Shown here in pieces: positions 35,309 to 47,900 of a stretch of 64,000 nucleotides of DNA. The translations under genes were made by a program, and so were the position numbers. Position 1 is the stretch's first letter; each line of letters opens with the position of its first letter. The notes below the pieces were generated by a model that saw nothing but the letters and a program-made list of their open reading frames with translations, did no database searches and was not told where the DNA came from. The DNA lies in the NCBI GenBank assembly GCA_020086605.1, contig JACBWW010000007.1, positions 26,098,462 to 26,162,461 of the forward strand, written 5' to 3'. Source of the DNA: Lanius collurio. Its lineage: Eukaryota > Chordata > Aves > Passeriformes > Laniidae.

Positions 35309-36520
35309 CACAGAATCATAGAATGATTTGGGTTGCAAGACACCTTAACAATCATCTAGGTCCAAATTCCCTGCCATAGGCAGGGACATCTTCCACCAAG
35401 ACGAGGTTGCTCAAAGCTCCATCTATCCTGGCCTTGAACATTTCCAGGTGCCCTAAGGAACTCCACCATTCCATGGTCACTGCAGCCAAGGCTTCACTTT
35501 GAGTTTCGTATTCCCCACCAGCATCTCCTTGTTGGTGAGAACAAAGTACAGCACAGCACCTTTTCCACTTGGAGAAGGAAGTTATTATCAATGCATTCCA
35601 GGAACTCCCTGGTCTGCCTGTGCCCTACTGTTGTGTCCACCCAACAGATACCAGGTTAGTAGAAATTCCCCATGAGGACCAGAACTTGTAAATGTGAGGG
35701 TCCCCCTCTCTGTCTGTAGGGGCCTCATCCATTCAGTCTTCCTGGTCAGGTGGCCTGTAACAGACCCCTGCTCTAATGTCCCTACCTTCCCTTTCATCCT
35801 GACCCCAAAGATCTCAGTCAGCTCCTCATCCATACCCTGGCAGAGATCCATGCACTCCCACTGGTCATTGACAGGGAGGGAGGCATCTCCACATCTCCTC
35901 TCCCTGCCACTAAAGGGCCTGTATCCTTCCATTCCAACATTCCAGTCACAGGAGCTGTTCCACCACACCTCCATGATGCCAGTGAGATCACAGCCCTGCA
36001 GGTCTGCACACATCTGTAATGCACCTTGTTTATTCCCAATGATGAGTGTGTTTGCATAGAGGCATTTAAGTGTGTTAAATCCCACCCCCAGCACTGGGTG
36101 CTGGATAAAGCTGACTTACTGGCTGGAGAGAGGAGAATTCCTTTGTGCTGCCCTTCATGCTCTCTGCTAACCTGTCATCCCTCTCCAGGCTCTGGGCAAC
36201 TCTTACTGGCCCAGACATCAAACTGCCAGGATGGATTAAGACTCCTCTCCTCCTGCAGCTGTAGTTTAAAAACTCTTCCCCAGCTTGGCAACCTTTTGAC
36301 TGAAGATGTTCCTCCCTTTTTCCTGAAAGAATCCCTTCCAATAGATCCAGTTTCTTATAGCAAGTTCCACATCCTAAGTAGCCAAACTCATGGCTGTAGC
36401 ATCAGCCCTGTAACCATGTGTTGTTTCACCATATTCATCTGTCCCTTTCAAACCCTGCCACTCCCAGGGCTCCATTTATCCTTCTTGATACTCCTCAGGC
36501 TGCTCCTGGCTGTATAACCA
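35309..36520 (-). mobile_element. CR1 LINE, internally deleted (endonuclease part joined to 3' end)
   Basis: On the minus strand the 5' half (about 36090-35590) encodes decayed CR1 ORF2 endonuclease-domain protein (LKCLYANTLIIGNKQ, then DWNVGMEGYRPF). Around 35450-35470 it passes directly into the CR1 3' end (GGAAATGTTCAAGGCCAGGA, then GCAACCTCGTCTTGGTGGAA), ending in the GAATCATAGAATG-like tail at 35309. Most of the reverse transcriptase region is missing. The extension from 36100 to 36520 is inferred from resemblance to known upstream CR1 sequence and is less certain. Confidence 0.85.
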
Positions 36521-39500
36521 ATGCCTAGCAATTCACCTGCCGAATGCCAGAAAACCCAGCACATAGTCAATATATCAGTTTTTGTCCTTAATGACTTTAA
36601 TTTTCATCTTAGTTGGGGATACCAGAATTGCAGGCACTGACCCAGCAGGCTTTGCCCCCGCAGCACCACTGGCACAGTGAACCATCTCGCTGGCAGTGGC
36701 AGTGGCTCTGGGCAAGAACAGGAGTGCATAAAGAAGAAAACAAACCTGCATGCTATCAGTTCCTATGCAGGCTGTCTAGGCAGGGCAGCTTGCATGACTT
36801 CCATGTTTTTCAAAAGATGCTGTAGTCCAGTGCCTGATCCTGGTTAGTGCCAATACTGGTTGAGGTCCTGTGGCTAGTGCTGTGTAGGAAATCAGACAAA
36901 AAAAGCCATAGCATCTAGGCCTGAAAGGCTGCTAAGGGCAAGGTGTTTCTTCTGACCCTCCTCAGATCTTTTCCACTGAATCTTTACATCTCGAAGAAAA
37001 GCCTAAACTAGGAAGCCCATGGGCTTAAACACAAATCCTCCCTTCCCTGCCAAGAGTGGTTTGGGAGTCTCATTTTCTCCCCTGTTTCTAGTCAACACAG
37101 AGTTTGTGTCATCTTGCAGTTAAAAGCACTAAATATGTCATTATAGTAATTACCAAAATCATTATTTTTGCACATAGCTGGAACATAATTATATTTTTCA
37201 GACTTCAGTTTTGCACTTGAATGAATGTGAGTCAAGTTAGCAGTCATGATTCTGGTAACTCAAATGTGTAAAAGATAATACCATAGAGTAAGTACAACAA
37301 CAAAAATCAGTATATTGACTATGTCCTGGCTTTTGGCATTTACAACTATTTTGTACTATTTATTCTGTGATTGCTGTGAATGAAAGTTCTGAATATGTAA
37401 GTTTAATTCACTGAAAAATAACTTCAAAATATTTCACGTGAGAAACTTTGCCCATTTATAGAAAGTACATATCTTAGTTGCAATGGCTTGCTGATTGCAT
37501 TGCTTTGATTGGCTTGTTGAACAAAATGCTTGAATGACATGCTCTACTGATTCATCTGTCTCCCCCCTTCCAAATGTTGTTCTCAACTGAATATGTAGAT
37601 TAGGCTTTATTCTGCAACTCCTGATACCCTTTATTGAGGATTTTTCAATTCTACACCTGACATAGTTTTCCATTTACTTGCAATGTACATGAGTTTCTAC
37701 AAATAGTATGAAATTTAAGAATAAAGGAATTTTCAAGAAATAAAAATCAAATTAGGTAGAAGGTCTGTGTGGAATAATCTGTATATGACAATAATATACA
37801 TCTTATGTAGAACTTTAAAAAAAATTACACGGAGGAGCAATTGACATGTGGGAAATGCTAATTTCTGAAAAAAAATTAACACAAAGGCATCAGGAACAAT
37901 CACTCCAGGATACAAGTCAGACAGATTTTTCAACTAAGAGCCAGTGAATGTAAGTCATTTTCATTCTTACCTGACTTGCCATAATGCTGGGACACAGCAC
38001 CAGTATTTTCAATCCAATAAAGACTGGGGGGGTTAAATGCCAGCAGTAGAGTTGTGCTGCAGGAGAAGCTCAGGTTTGGGACAGAAAGGTGCTGGGCAGC
38101 CCCTGTGCCTCCTGTCCTGCAGAGCAGGCAGCAAGTGGATGGCAGAGAGCGGCACTGAGGGGACACTGACCCCCTTTGCAGGGGTTTGAACAGGGGCAGC
38201 ACAACATTTAACTCTAGCATGTGTGGAGAGAAGAAATCTAAATGCTTTGAGGAGGATGTTGGCCAGGCTCAAGTTGCCTAGAGGAAGACAGAGTGAGGAG
38301 GAGATGATCCCCCAGTCCCACTATCCAAAGCAGCACAGGTGAGGAAAGAGCACACAGGTGGATGGACAGACAACCTCCCTCACAGCCTGCATCTGCCTGG
38401 GAAGGCTGGCACCTCAACGCAGATGAGGGGAATTTCAGGTCCTGCAGTATAACAAGAAGTTTCAGCAGTCTAGCATTTCCCTACACTTTTTAATTTCACT
38501 CTCTGAATGACAGATTCAACTGGACAGACAGAAATTCAGGGACTGGCAGATCTGCTGTGAAAAGCTGAGTCCTAGAGAGGATGGAGGATTGTTAAATGTC
38601 AACAGCAGAGTTGCACTGTAGGAGACGGAGATCACCTTGAACCCAAGAGGCTGGTCAGGAGATCAAAACAGAGATCTTTTGGGGGCCAAATCAGAATGAA
38701 ACTTCTTTTCCTACCTACCTCAAGAAATATTGTTTGTTAAATCCTCCCAAAATATGTTGGCCTATTTATATTCACTGTTGTATGTCCCTGAGGATGTAGC
38801 CCATTGGCCAGAATGCTTGCAGGGAAAACTCTGGGAAAAATTAATCTCAAGCTACAGGGAAATCTATGGAGCCAGGTTTTGGGCAAGAGACTGAGAGCAC
38901 TGTACAGCAGTGGATATTGCAGCACATAAAAATGTCTGTGTCCCCAGGAAAACCATACCTTACCCAAATAACTGGTTTTAGTCAATGATCATAGAATGAC
39001 TGAGAAGACACCACTTTTTTTTGAAGAAAAGAGACCTTGTGAGATTTGTTTCCCTTCTCCTGCCTGCAGAAAAGCAGCTGACAGATGTTTTCCAGACTCA
39101 TTCTGAAAAATCACCAAGACTCAATAGTCTCATAAAAAATTGTCCCAGTCTTTCCCTATCCTCACATGAGATGACATGTTTGCAAAAAATGTTAAATACC
39201 TCCTCCAGTTATTTCCTTGGTATTTCCATGCATTGTCATAACACAATGTACAGTCAATGAGAATTAAATGGGTAACTTAATATTTTGAGATAAGACCAAG
39301 AAAGTCTAGGTAAAGTTTCTAATGAAATTTCTTAATCTTAGGACTTCCGAGCTTCTCTTCTGATTTATTAAGGCTATATTCCTGTCAGACTCTCTGATAT
39401 ACAGAATTTCAGGGAGAATGATGTCTCCAAGAAGAAGGAAAGGTAAAGTGATTTTTTGATGGGAAGCTAATATTGGGGATAAATATAGGGCACCTTCTTC

Positions 39501-41778
39501 TGCTTCTTGAGATAAACCTTGCTGAGAGGCTGAATAGACTTTGCATTTTCTTAATGGAGATACATTTTTTCAATTTAAAATCCTGTGCAAGTGAAATACT
39601 GCTTTCATTGATGATCGCAGTAGGAAATCAATTCAGCATCACACATTCTGAAATAGATCCCATAAATTGCCTTAGTGCCTTGATTGCAGTGCAAGTCTGA
39701 CAACTCACTCAACTGAGACCCCCTCTATTGAGAGAGCAGATGGTATTCTCACTGCCACCTTAAAAGCAGAGCAAGTGAATTTGCAGTAAAGATAGAGCTC
39801 AGAGAGATCTGATCTGACATCAGATTAATATAGACATTTCTTTCTTGATAATATTTGATTTTCAAAGGCTCTTGAGAATTTAGTGTTCAAGTCTCTGCAA
39901 TTCGTGATGTATTATACCATACAAGGTCATTGATGTCACTGACAGCTTTATAGCTCTTGCCATCAAATAACATTCAACATGTGCAAAATCAGGCTGAAAA
40001 CTGCATCCATTTTTGACTGCAATGTTGAAGGTCCAGTCTCATGAGCTGCTGAGAGCTCAATTTATCTTACTTGTGCTGAATTAATCATAAAGAAGTACGG
40101 GAAACATTAGACCTTTGTCTCGGAGAAATTGTCACGGTGACATTAAGGGATTAGCACTGAACCAGAGACTGCTGCTGCTAGAGCAGGGACAGGAGCTTAA
40201 ATGCTGCTGGGAAGCCAGTCCTGTATCCACGCTCCAGCAGCCCAATTCCCTCGGACTTACGACATATGGGCAGTGAAAATTGGTACCACTATGCCAAACT
40301 CATAAAGAAACCACTATATTTCACAGCCTGAAAATGTGTCAGCACCCTCTGGAACCTGTGAAGTTGAGCAAAATGGAGACAGGCTCCTTTTAATTCTGCT
40401 TCCCATTTTACTACAACTAGTGAAACACCTTTCCCTGTCTCATGGCAGAAGTTTACCAAAACTTGGCTCTGAAGAAATGTTTCATCCCCTGGAATAACCT
40501 CCCCAGGAAAAATAAACAAACCTTTACAAAGTCCAACAGGCATTGCAACTGTCACTGGATCCCACATTTCTCAACTCAAAGAGGTGAATGCTTTCAGCCC
40601 TACTGTTTCCAAGCTACTAATCCTTACATTATTTAAACTAATACCACAATGGACAAGGTTATAACACTCTAAAAAAATCCTTTCTCCTAGGAAGGTAATT
40701 AAAGCCTCTAGAATAAGGGGTGAGGGAGCAGACAAGCCTGCAAACCTCTCCTGGTGAGGAAAATCTAGCAAGGAGAACATTTAGGTGATGCACTAAAGAT
40801 GATGACCTTTAGTGGCCCTGCTTCTCTCCAGCTCCACAGTCCAAGGACTTACCTTGAGAAATGTTAAAGAATGCAAAGCCAAAAAAAGAAATCAGCATTC
40901 TTCCCTTTGCTTTTTTCTAAACCTTGCAAAGGATGGACATCAAAATATCACCTACTATGCCTCCTATGAAAACATTTGCAGTTCTTTCCTGGAATTAAGC
41001 TAAAAAAACCTGTTCATGTAATACACACAGCCAGATCTCAGGTAATACAGCTTTGGAGGGATTTTGTTTTAGAAGAGATGAAAGGGTTTTTTAAGACATT
41101 CATACATTTTTGTGGGTTTACTCCAAACCCCTGCACTTGCTTTCACAATGTCACTTGTACTTCCAAGGATAAGATGTGTCAGCACGGGGGACAGCTGTGC
41201 TCGGGACTCACAGATGTACAGTGGCTGGACAGCCCGAGCCTGCTGGAAATTGGTGGGACTCAGTAGACAACAGGAAGGAGATGAAAGGATGCAAAATCAA
41301 AGCTGACAAAAGATGTGCAGTATATTGTATACATCTGATGTTCATCACTGAAAGCTTTCACTTTCACATACTAATGGAAGAATAACATCCACTACCTTGA
41401 TTTTGAGATTGGATAGACAAAGGGAAGAAGCTGCACAGATACTACACAAATAAATATGTGGGGACATCTCTGTGTGGATGTGGGTGAGTGGACGTGTGCA
41501 TATGCATCTACAAATGTGTCAAGTGAGCTGTTTACGTACTAGAACTTCTTGGGCTGGTGTAAATCGATGTGGCAATAGATTGTGAGCGAACTGTATCCAT
41601 AACACCATTCACTGCCCCTGAAGAGGTGTTTTCAATTTTCACTGCCACATGGCAGCTAATGTTTGGTAATCACAGAAGACAGTAAATGATGCCTTTGATT
41701 TTTTTCCTTTGATATAATAATCTTGGAGTAAACAACATTTGTTCCTCTTTCTTTTCCAGTCTAAAGACAGTCACAGAC

Positions 41779-41903
41779 TTATCGATACAGGAGGAAGTTT
41801 TCAAGGGGCTCAGGCAGGTGCAGCTTGTGGGCTGTGTATAGGCAGGAGCGGCCCAGATGCTTTCTGATACACAGCCGGCACAGCTGGGCAAGGCTGGCAG
41901 GAC
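41779..41903 (-). CDS. ASB11: ASB11 coding exon 7 (SOCS box)
   Basis: This 125-nt terminal coding exon encodes PASLAQLCRLCIRKHLGRSC, then LYTAHKLHLPEPLENFLLYR and TAA. It holds the Elongin C-binding BC box and the Cul5-box position (LPEPL). The acceptor follows a pyrimidine run and ends cccgcag. No canonical AATAAA was seen close downstream on the minus strand, so the 3' UTR end is undetermined. Confidence 0.96.
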
Positions 41904-44900
41904 CTGCGGGGGAAGGATAAAAGGCAAGAATAAGCACCCTCAGCCCCACCACTGGTATGAGTCAAAGCAACAAACACCAGCAGGATTTGCAACTCAGATC
42001 AAGCACTACATAACGACTTGCTGAAGTGAGGGAGAGTTAGATACATTATTGTTCATATTTAATTTGTGTTGTCAAAGTTGAAAACTGTGAGCACTGAACA
42101 CCTTTTTCTGTATGCACAGCTAGGATGTTTGGCATCTTTTCTTGAGCAAATACTTAAAATACTATAAAGTGTCTGCACTGGAAAGACAGCTCCAGGATGC
42201 ATAGCCCTTGCTCAGAATATAAGACAACCCCCAGCAGTTCTGTGAGGATAAAGATAAGGATAAGTATAGTTTATTGTTCATATATACAGAATGTGCTTTT
42301 TCCAACCAGTGGTGTCTCAGGGGGTACCTGCACGAGTAGTAACGTAGCCTTTTTACATGACCACAGCCTCAGAATATTTATGTTTGTCAGGCAGTCCACC
42401 AGAGCTCCTAAAAACATTTCTTGCTGTGTCATCTAATTTTAACTAAGTCTGACTGAAGGGAAAACTTTTGAAGAAAGGTCTCAAAGACAGTAAGTCTTCA
42501 AAAGTTTTGTTCAAAAAGACACCGAGAGTAAAAAAAAAAGAAAAAAAGAAAGACATAAGGACAAACTCCCAAGTCTTTTTGCTCTTTCCTTGCTGCATGT
42601 GAAAACACTTGTTAAACACCAGGGAGTCAAGTGGAAGGAGAAGTGTCAGAGGACTCATGCTGGGCCGTGGCTGGCATGGTACTGCCCACAGTGGTGCTGC
42701 CCCAGCGTTTTCCCCAGAGCTGTCCCCACCACACCCCACCACAGGTTAGGTGAGGAGCATGCCAGGCACGAACCCACTGGATATGAGGCTCCATTGATTC
42801 TGCAGCTGCAAGCTTGCACATGCAAATGCACCTTGCTAGGGAATGAGTCCCTGCCTCCCCTTCGTTTTCCTCTTGCCAGAGCTGCTCCTGGTGGAAACTT
42901 TACACAGTGCCACTCAGGTTTTGAACCCTCTCTTGCCCTTCCACTCCAGGTTCTGTCCAAACAGTAGCAATTAAGGCAGAGTTTCACAAGTAATGGGCAG
43001 AGATGTGGGCTTAAAGGCCTGTCCTTATATCTTATGGGTAAGCTTCACAAACAATGCTTTAACTACAGGAAAATTTAGGAGTTTTAACAGGCTGATACTA
43101 TCTCCTCTGAGAAGAAATTAATGGAAAAATATCGGATATATAAGAAAGAGCATTTGTACAACTGTCACTGGAAGTGAAGATGGAAACTAGCATCTCCTAA
43201 AGCACGTAGTGAAAAGACACATTTTATATTTCACATCACTAAATAGCTAGTGAGAGGAGCAATTAAAGGGACCCACATAAGTAACCACAGTGGAGAAGAT
43301 GGGGGTAGAAAAATTCTTTAGCATGGGGTACTTATTTCAAAGAGAAGGACCTCAGAAAACACAGAAGTAGGGAAGAAGAGTAGTTAAGCATAGCAAAATA
43401 TGTAAAAATGGGACTGAAGGTGAGGAAACTGAGGAAACTTCATGCCTGAAAAACAAAGAGTCAGTAGAAACTGAAATGCCTCTAGAGCCTCTCTGACTGC
43501 AAGGGAGAAGAGAGTGACAAGCTGAGAGTGGAATCGAAAGAAAAGTTCAGGAAGAGAAAATTATTAATATTAGGACATTCCTTTATCTACACAAACTCTG
43601 ATTTACACAGGGCAAAGGTAGCTGGACACTTGGGAGCCCTGCCTTTGTTCACACAGTCTGCCACTGAGCCCTGAGCAGCTCAGGCATGAGGACAGCAGTC
43701 ACACAAGGTGAAAAGCATTCAAACAAAAGTCCTCCCACAAAGTTTTAGACATGACAAATTAAAACTCTGCATGAAAAGTCATGGAGAAAGGGAACAGGAC
43801 AGAAGGATATTAAGCCAATGTTTCATTTTCTCCATAAAGCCCGCCTGTTTTCAGAGGGTCAGCACAAAGCCTACGTGCAACACTGACATTTATTAATTTG
43901 CCAGGCAAGAGCTGTTTGGAAGTGGGCTCTTGGTGCACATCATTCTTTGGGCTCTTGGTGCACATCACACTTTGGTCCTTGGTGGTTGTAAGCAGGCTCA
44001 GGAAGGTGGGAGGCTGCATTGCATGGGTGGAACAACATTCATCCTCCACCTTCTCAAAGCCTCAGGGGGGCACAGAGCAGCTAACAGGGTACCAGGGAGT
44101 GAGCTGGGAAACACGGAGATTAGAGGAAGGGGGAACTAATTCAGCAAGCCCATAGCACAGGGATATTGCTATTGGATGCATAAAGTTCTGGCCAAATGTT
44201 GTGCAGGTGAAAATGGCACAAGAGGATCCTGATTCATCTCTGCTCAGAGGTTTCTTCCAGTAAACAGGAAAGGTAATTAATTGCAGGAAGCCTGGAGGTA
44301 AACAGCAAAGTGCTAGTCTGTGCTGGGATTCCAGCCCCATAAACCACATGGAAGAGCTGTGAAACTGAAGAGTCACCTGGCAAAGAGCTCTGCTTTCTCC
44401 TGGCAACCAAGGACACACTGACTCGTTGAGCCATGGTGCAAGGCTGAACACTGGATGGTGGTACTAAAATATTATCTATTAAGAAATTTTCATGGCAGTT
44501 TTTAACTGTAAGAGTCCTACTAGGTAAATATGTATGATCTTCCTTCAGCAGACAGGAAAAGAAAGCACAGAATAGCTAGCTGATTTACCACTAAAACTGT
44601 AGCACCAGATGGCAGATCTAGCAACAAAACAGATTTCTCTGTCATGTGTTGCAGGTTTGAAGGCAGCAGAGAAGGTAAGAGAACTTATATAGAGCATTAC
44701 TTATAAAAGCATTTAATAAAATCTACTTAGGTAAAGGATATAAATATTGCTTTACTTAAAAAATGAGAAGAAGAAAGGAAACCATTACCTTCCCTAAGCA
44801 GAAGTGCCTGCTCCACTTTGCTGTTGTGCGTGGCAAGATCCAGGGCACATTTGAGGTCAGCATTTCTGCATTTTGGGTTAGCACCATAGTCTGTCAGCAA

Positions 44901-47900
44901 GACAACTATCTCCACGCTGGATTTCCTCGCTGCCACGTGCAGGGGGGTGTCTAACAGCTTCCCCATGTTCACATTGGCTCCTTGGGTGAACAAGAGCACA
45001 TAGTTAGATCTGAAAGGTAGCTGGAACTGTCCAAACCTGCATCACACAGGCTTCCACCATAGCCTCTATAGATGAAGGGGATGGATGGCACACAGGACTC
45101 CCCCCATCTCTCAACAGAAGCTGTGCAAAGCTCATCAGGTCAAATACCTGCTCTGGGCCACCAAACCCTATCTTGTGATGCTCAGAATTAAGCAGCTCAA
45201 CTTCAGCCCCAATGCACGTTCACAGCCTACCATATGCTCGTTGAAATTGTTAATAGCATAAAATCTAACATGGATTATGTTAATTTAATTGCTGGGGGAA
45301 AAAAGCCCCATACCTTAAGGTATCTCATTGTAATAACTCTGAAAGCACAGCAAACAAAACGCTTGCCCCAGGCTGGCTGGGCATAGCAGGGCCACGCTTT
45401 GAGCACGTGTAAGTCAGCTAATGTACACTGACAGCAAAAATTTATGCTACTTCATAGCCTGTGCCTGGACCTGCAATGATTATTTTTCCAAGCAGTTTTA
45501 CTGCTGGCCTTATCATCCACTGAGGATTATATGAAGTTAATTGTTCTGATAAACTTCCATGTTAAGTAAGAGTTGATTTTGGTCAGTAATATTAGCCAAC
45601 ATTTTCTGTGCTTCCTGTTATTATGCTAGAAAACAAAAATAACTCTGTTTTCACATTCAGATAGCCTCAGGGAGCTGTCTGTAATAAAGAGGGCTTTTTA
45701 CTTAGGAAATCATAATTTCTTTATCAACACAGGGGAAATTTTTAATAGCCTCAAATGAGTCTCACAGACTCACTGCCCAAACAACTCTTATGGAAATAAC
45801 CCACACGGTTTTAAGTGGAGAGGCAGCTGAGGGAGAGCAGTGGCATTGGCTCACACTACCATAGCTCTCCCCTGGCCCCTTTGCCAGAGGTACCTAGCTC
45901 CAAAAGCTTCTTGACGCAGTCTGTCCTCTGGTACATGCAAGCCACGTAGAGAGGGGTCCCATGCTGCTGGTCTTCTTGGTCAATGTCCACCTCGTGGGCC
46001 AGAAGGGTCTCCATGCACTCCCTGTGACCTGTGGAAGCAGAGCTATCAGTGAATTGCTGCAGAGCAGAACACACCCAGATACACCTGTGAGGGCACAAGA
46101 GCTGTGAGAAAGCCAAGCCTATTTAGCTGTACTGATATGGACTTTTTTTTTTTTTAATGCTTTGTCAACAACAAAAGGCACATTTGTCACGCAGCTATTG
46201 TTGGCTCTGCTCACACCCTGAAGGTTACCCCTCTTGACTGCTTCGTGGATGGGCGAAGGCAGGTGGTTCCCCAGCTGCGCCTTGGCTCCGAATTCCAGCA
46301 GCATGCTGACACAGGCTGCACTGCCACTGCAGCAGGCATTGAACAGAGGAGTGATCCCATCAATGGTGACTGCATTGACCTGCAACGGCAAGACACACTC
46401 GGGATAACCCCATATCAGAGGAACGGCCCTGCAACATGCCTCCTGTGCACACCAGAAGTGCACCAGAGTGAGACTCTCGTCTTGTGTAATTTCAGGAATT
46501 GTTTTATTTACAACTTTCTGAGTTATATGTTGTGACATAACATATAAAACATTCTCCTTTGATGTCTGCCCTCTTTCCCAGATAGTTAGTGCCATAAGGC
46601 AGAGACACCACCTGCTATAAATGCTCCTCCTGGAGCTGCTAAAAAATGCAATTTTTTATTCTTTCTCTTTTTTTAGTGTGAAGAACTTGAGTATCTTCAA
46701 GATTGTTTAGTTTGCATCAGCCTCAAGGTGGAACACCCTCAAACAAAAATGGCTTCGCTTTTTAAATGAAAACATTTACTTTATGTTTAATATGTTCACC
46801 TGAAACACATTTCCAGCAAAGAAATTTTCATAGAAATATAATCCCAAACAGAAAAGGAGCTTGAAGGAGTTGTTAGGAGGCGTGTCTGTGCAAGACTGAA
46901 AATTTTCCTCCCTGACTTCTCACGCAAAGATCTGGCAAGAACCACTATTGCCATTCTCTATTGGGACAGCAGAGCTGTAGATCAGAACCATAGAATCAGA
47001 AATATGATGAGTTGGAAGGGATCCATCAGAATCATGGAGTCCTACTCCTGGCCCTGCTCAGGACACCCTGAGAATCAAACCATATCCCTGTTCATGCTAT
47101 GTTTAACTACGTAGCAAGCTCTCAGAGGCACTTATTGAAGCAAACCTGCATGTCTCTAACTCTGGTACACTGGAGAAGAGCAATGGATTATGCAAGCACA
47201 TGCCAATTTGTACAATTTCCACTGCCCTCATCTCCTCCCAGTCTCATCAGGCAGGTGTGGCTGGAGCACTGGAGGTCTGTTGACTGTTTTGGTGTTGCTT
47301 GGTTTCTTGCCATATAAATTTTACTTGAAAACCCAGCTGACATAAAAATATTCTTATATATTTCATCCATTCCTTAATCTCCACTGTGAAGAAGCATTCT
47401 GCCTTAGGTTCAGCTGCGGGAATTGTTATTTTATTAGCAGATGAAATGTTTCATTGCTTCAAGCACATCCATTTTTACTTACATGAGACTCCCAAACCAT
47501 CCCATAGAAAACCATATGTAATTCCAGTGATCATTGTTGAGAGGGAGGGGGAGGGTAAAGGCATAAGTTACTTTCTTCAAGGTTATTTCACTTAGCATCT
47601 TTCATTCCTTTGCCATCAACCGTGACTATGTTTCACACACAAAGGGAAAACAAAAGAGAATAATAGTGGGATGATACAAGGGGGAGACAAATCTATCACC
47701 CAGGGAAACAGCACACATATTTTTCCACATTTCTGTCTGAGATGTCCACCTGCATCTTGGGCCTGCCACATTGAACAGCCCATCCAACTTCCCCATTGAT
47801 GCAGGGAGCATCCATTCTCCAGGTGCCCATGTCCCCACTGGCATCCCCAGGACTTACCTGGGCACCGTTTTCCAGCAGCACCTTGGCGCAGGCGACGTGG

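Larger units (their letters stand above)
26861..41778. other. ASB9-ASB11 intergenic interval
   Basis: About 15 kb, including the undetermined ASB11 3' UTR at its right end. Apart from the two long CR1 copies and a poly-A run I see no gene. Two related stretches of about 35 bp, at 38032 and 38592, form a dispersed direct repeat. Confidence 0.75.

Noticed and set aside
35588..36094. 168-codon minus-strand frame as a host gene
   Set aside because: It is decayed CR1 endonuclease-domain sequence, part of the mobile element.
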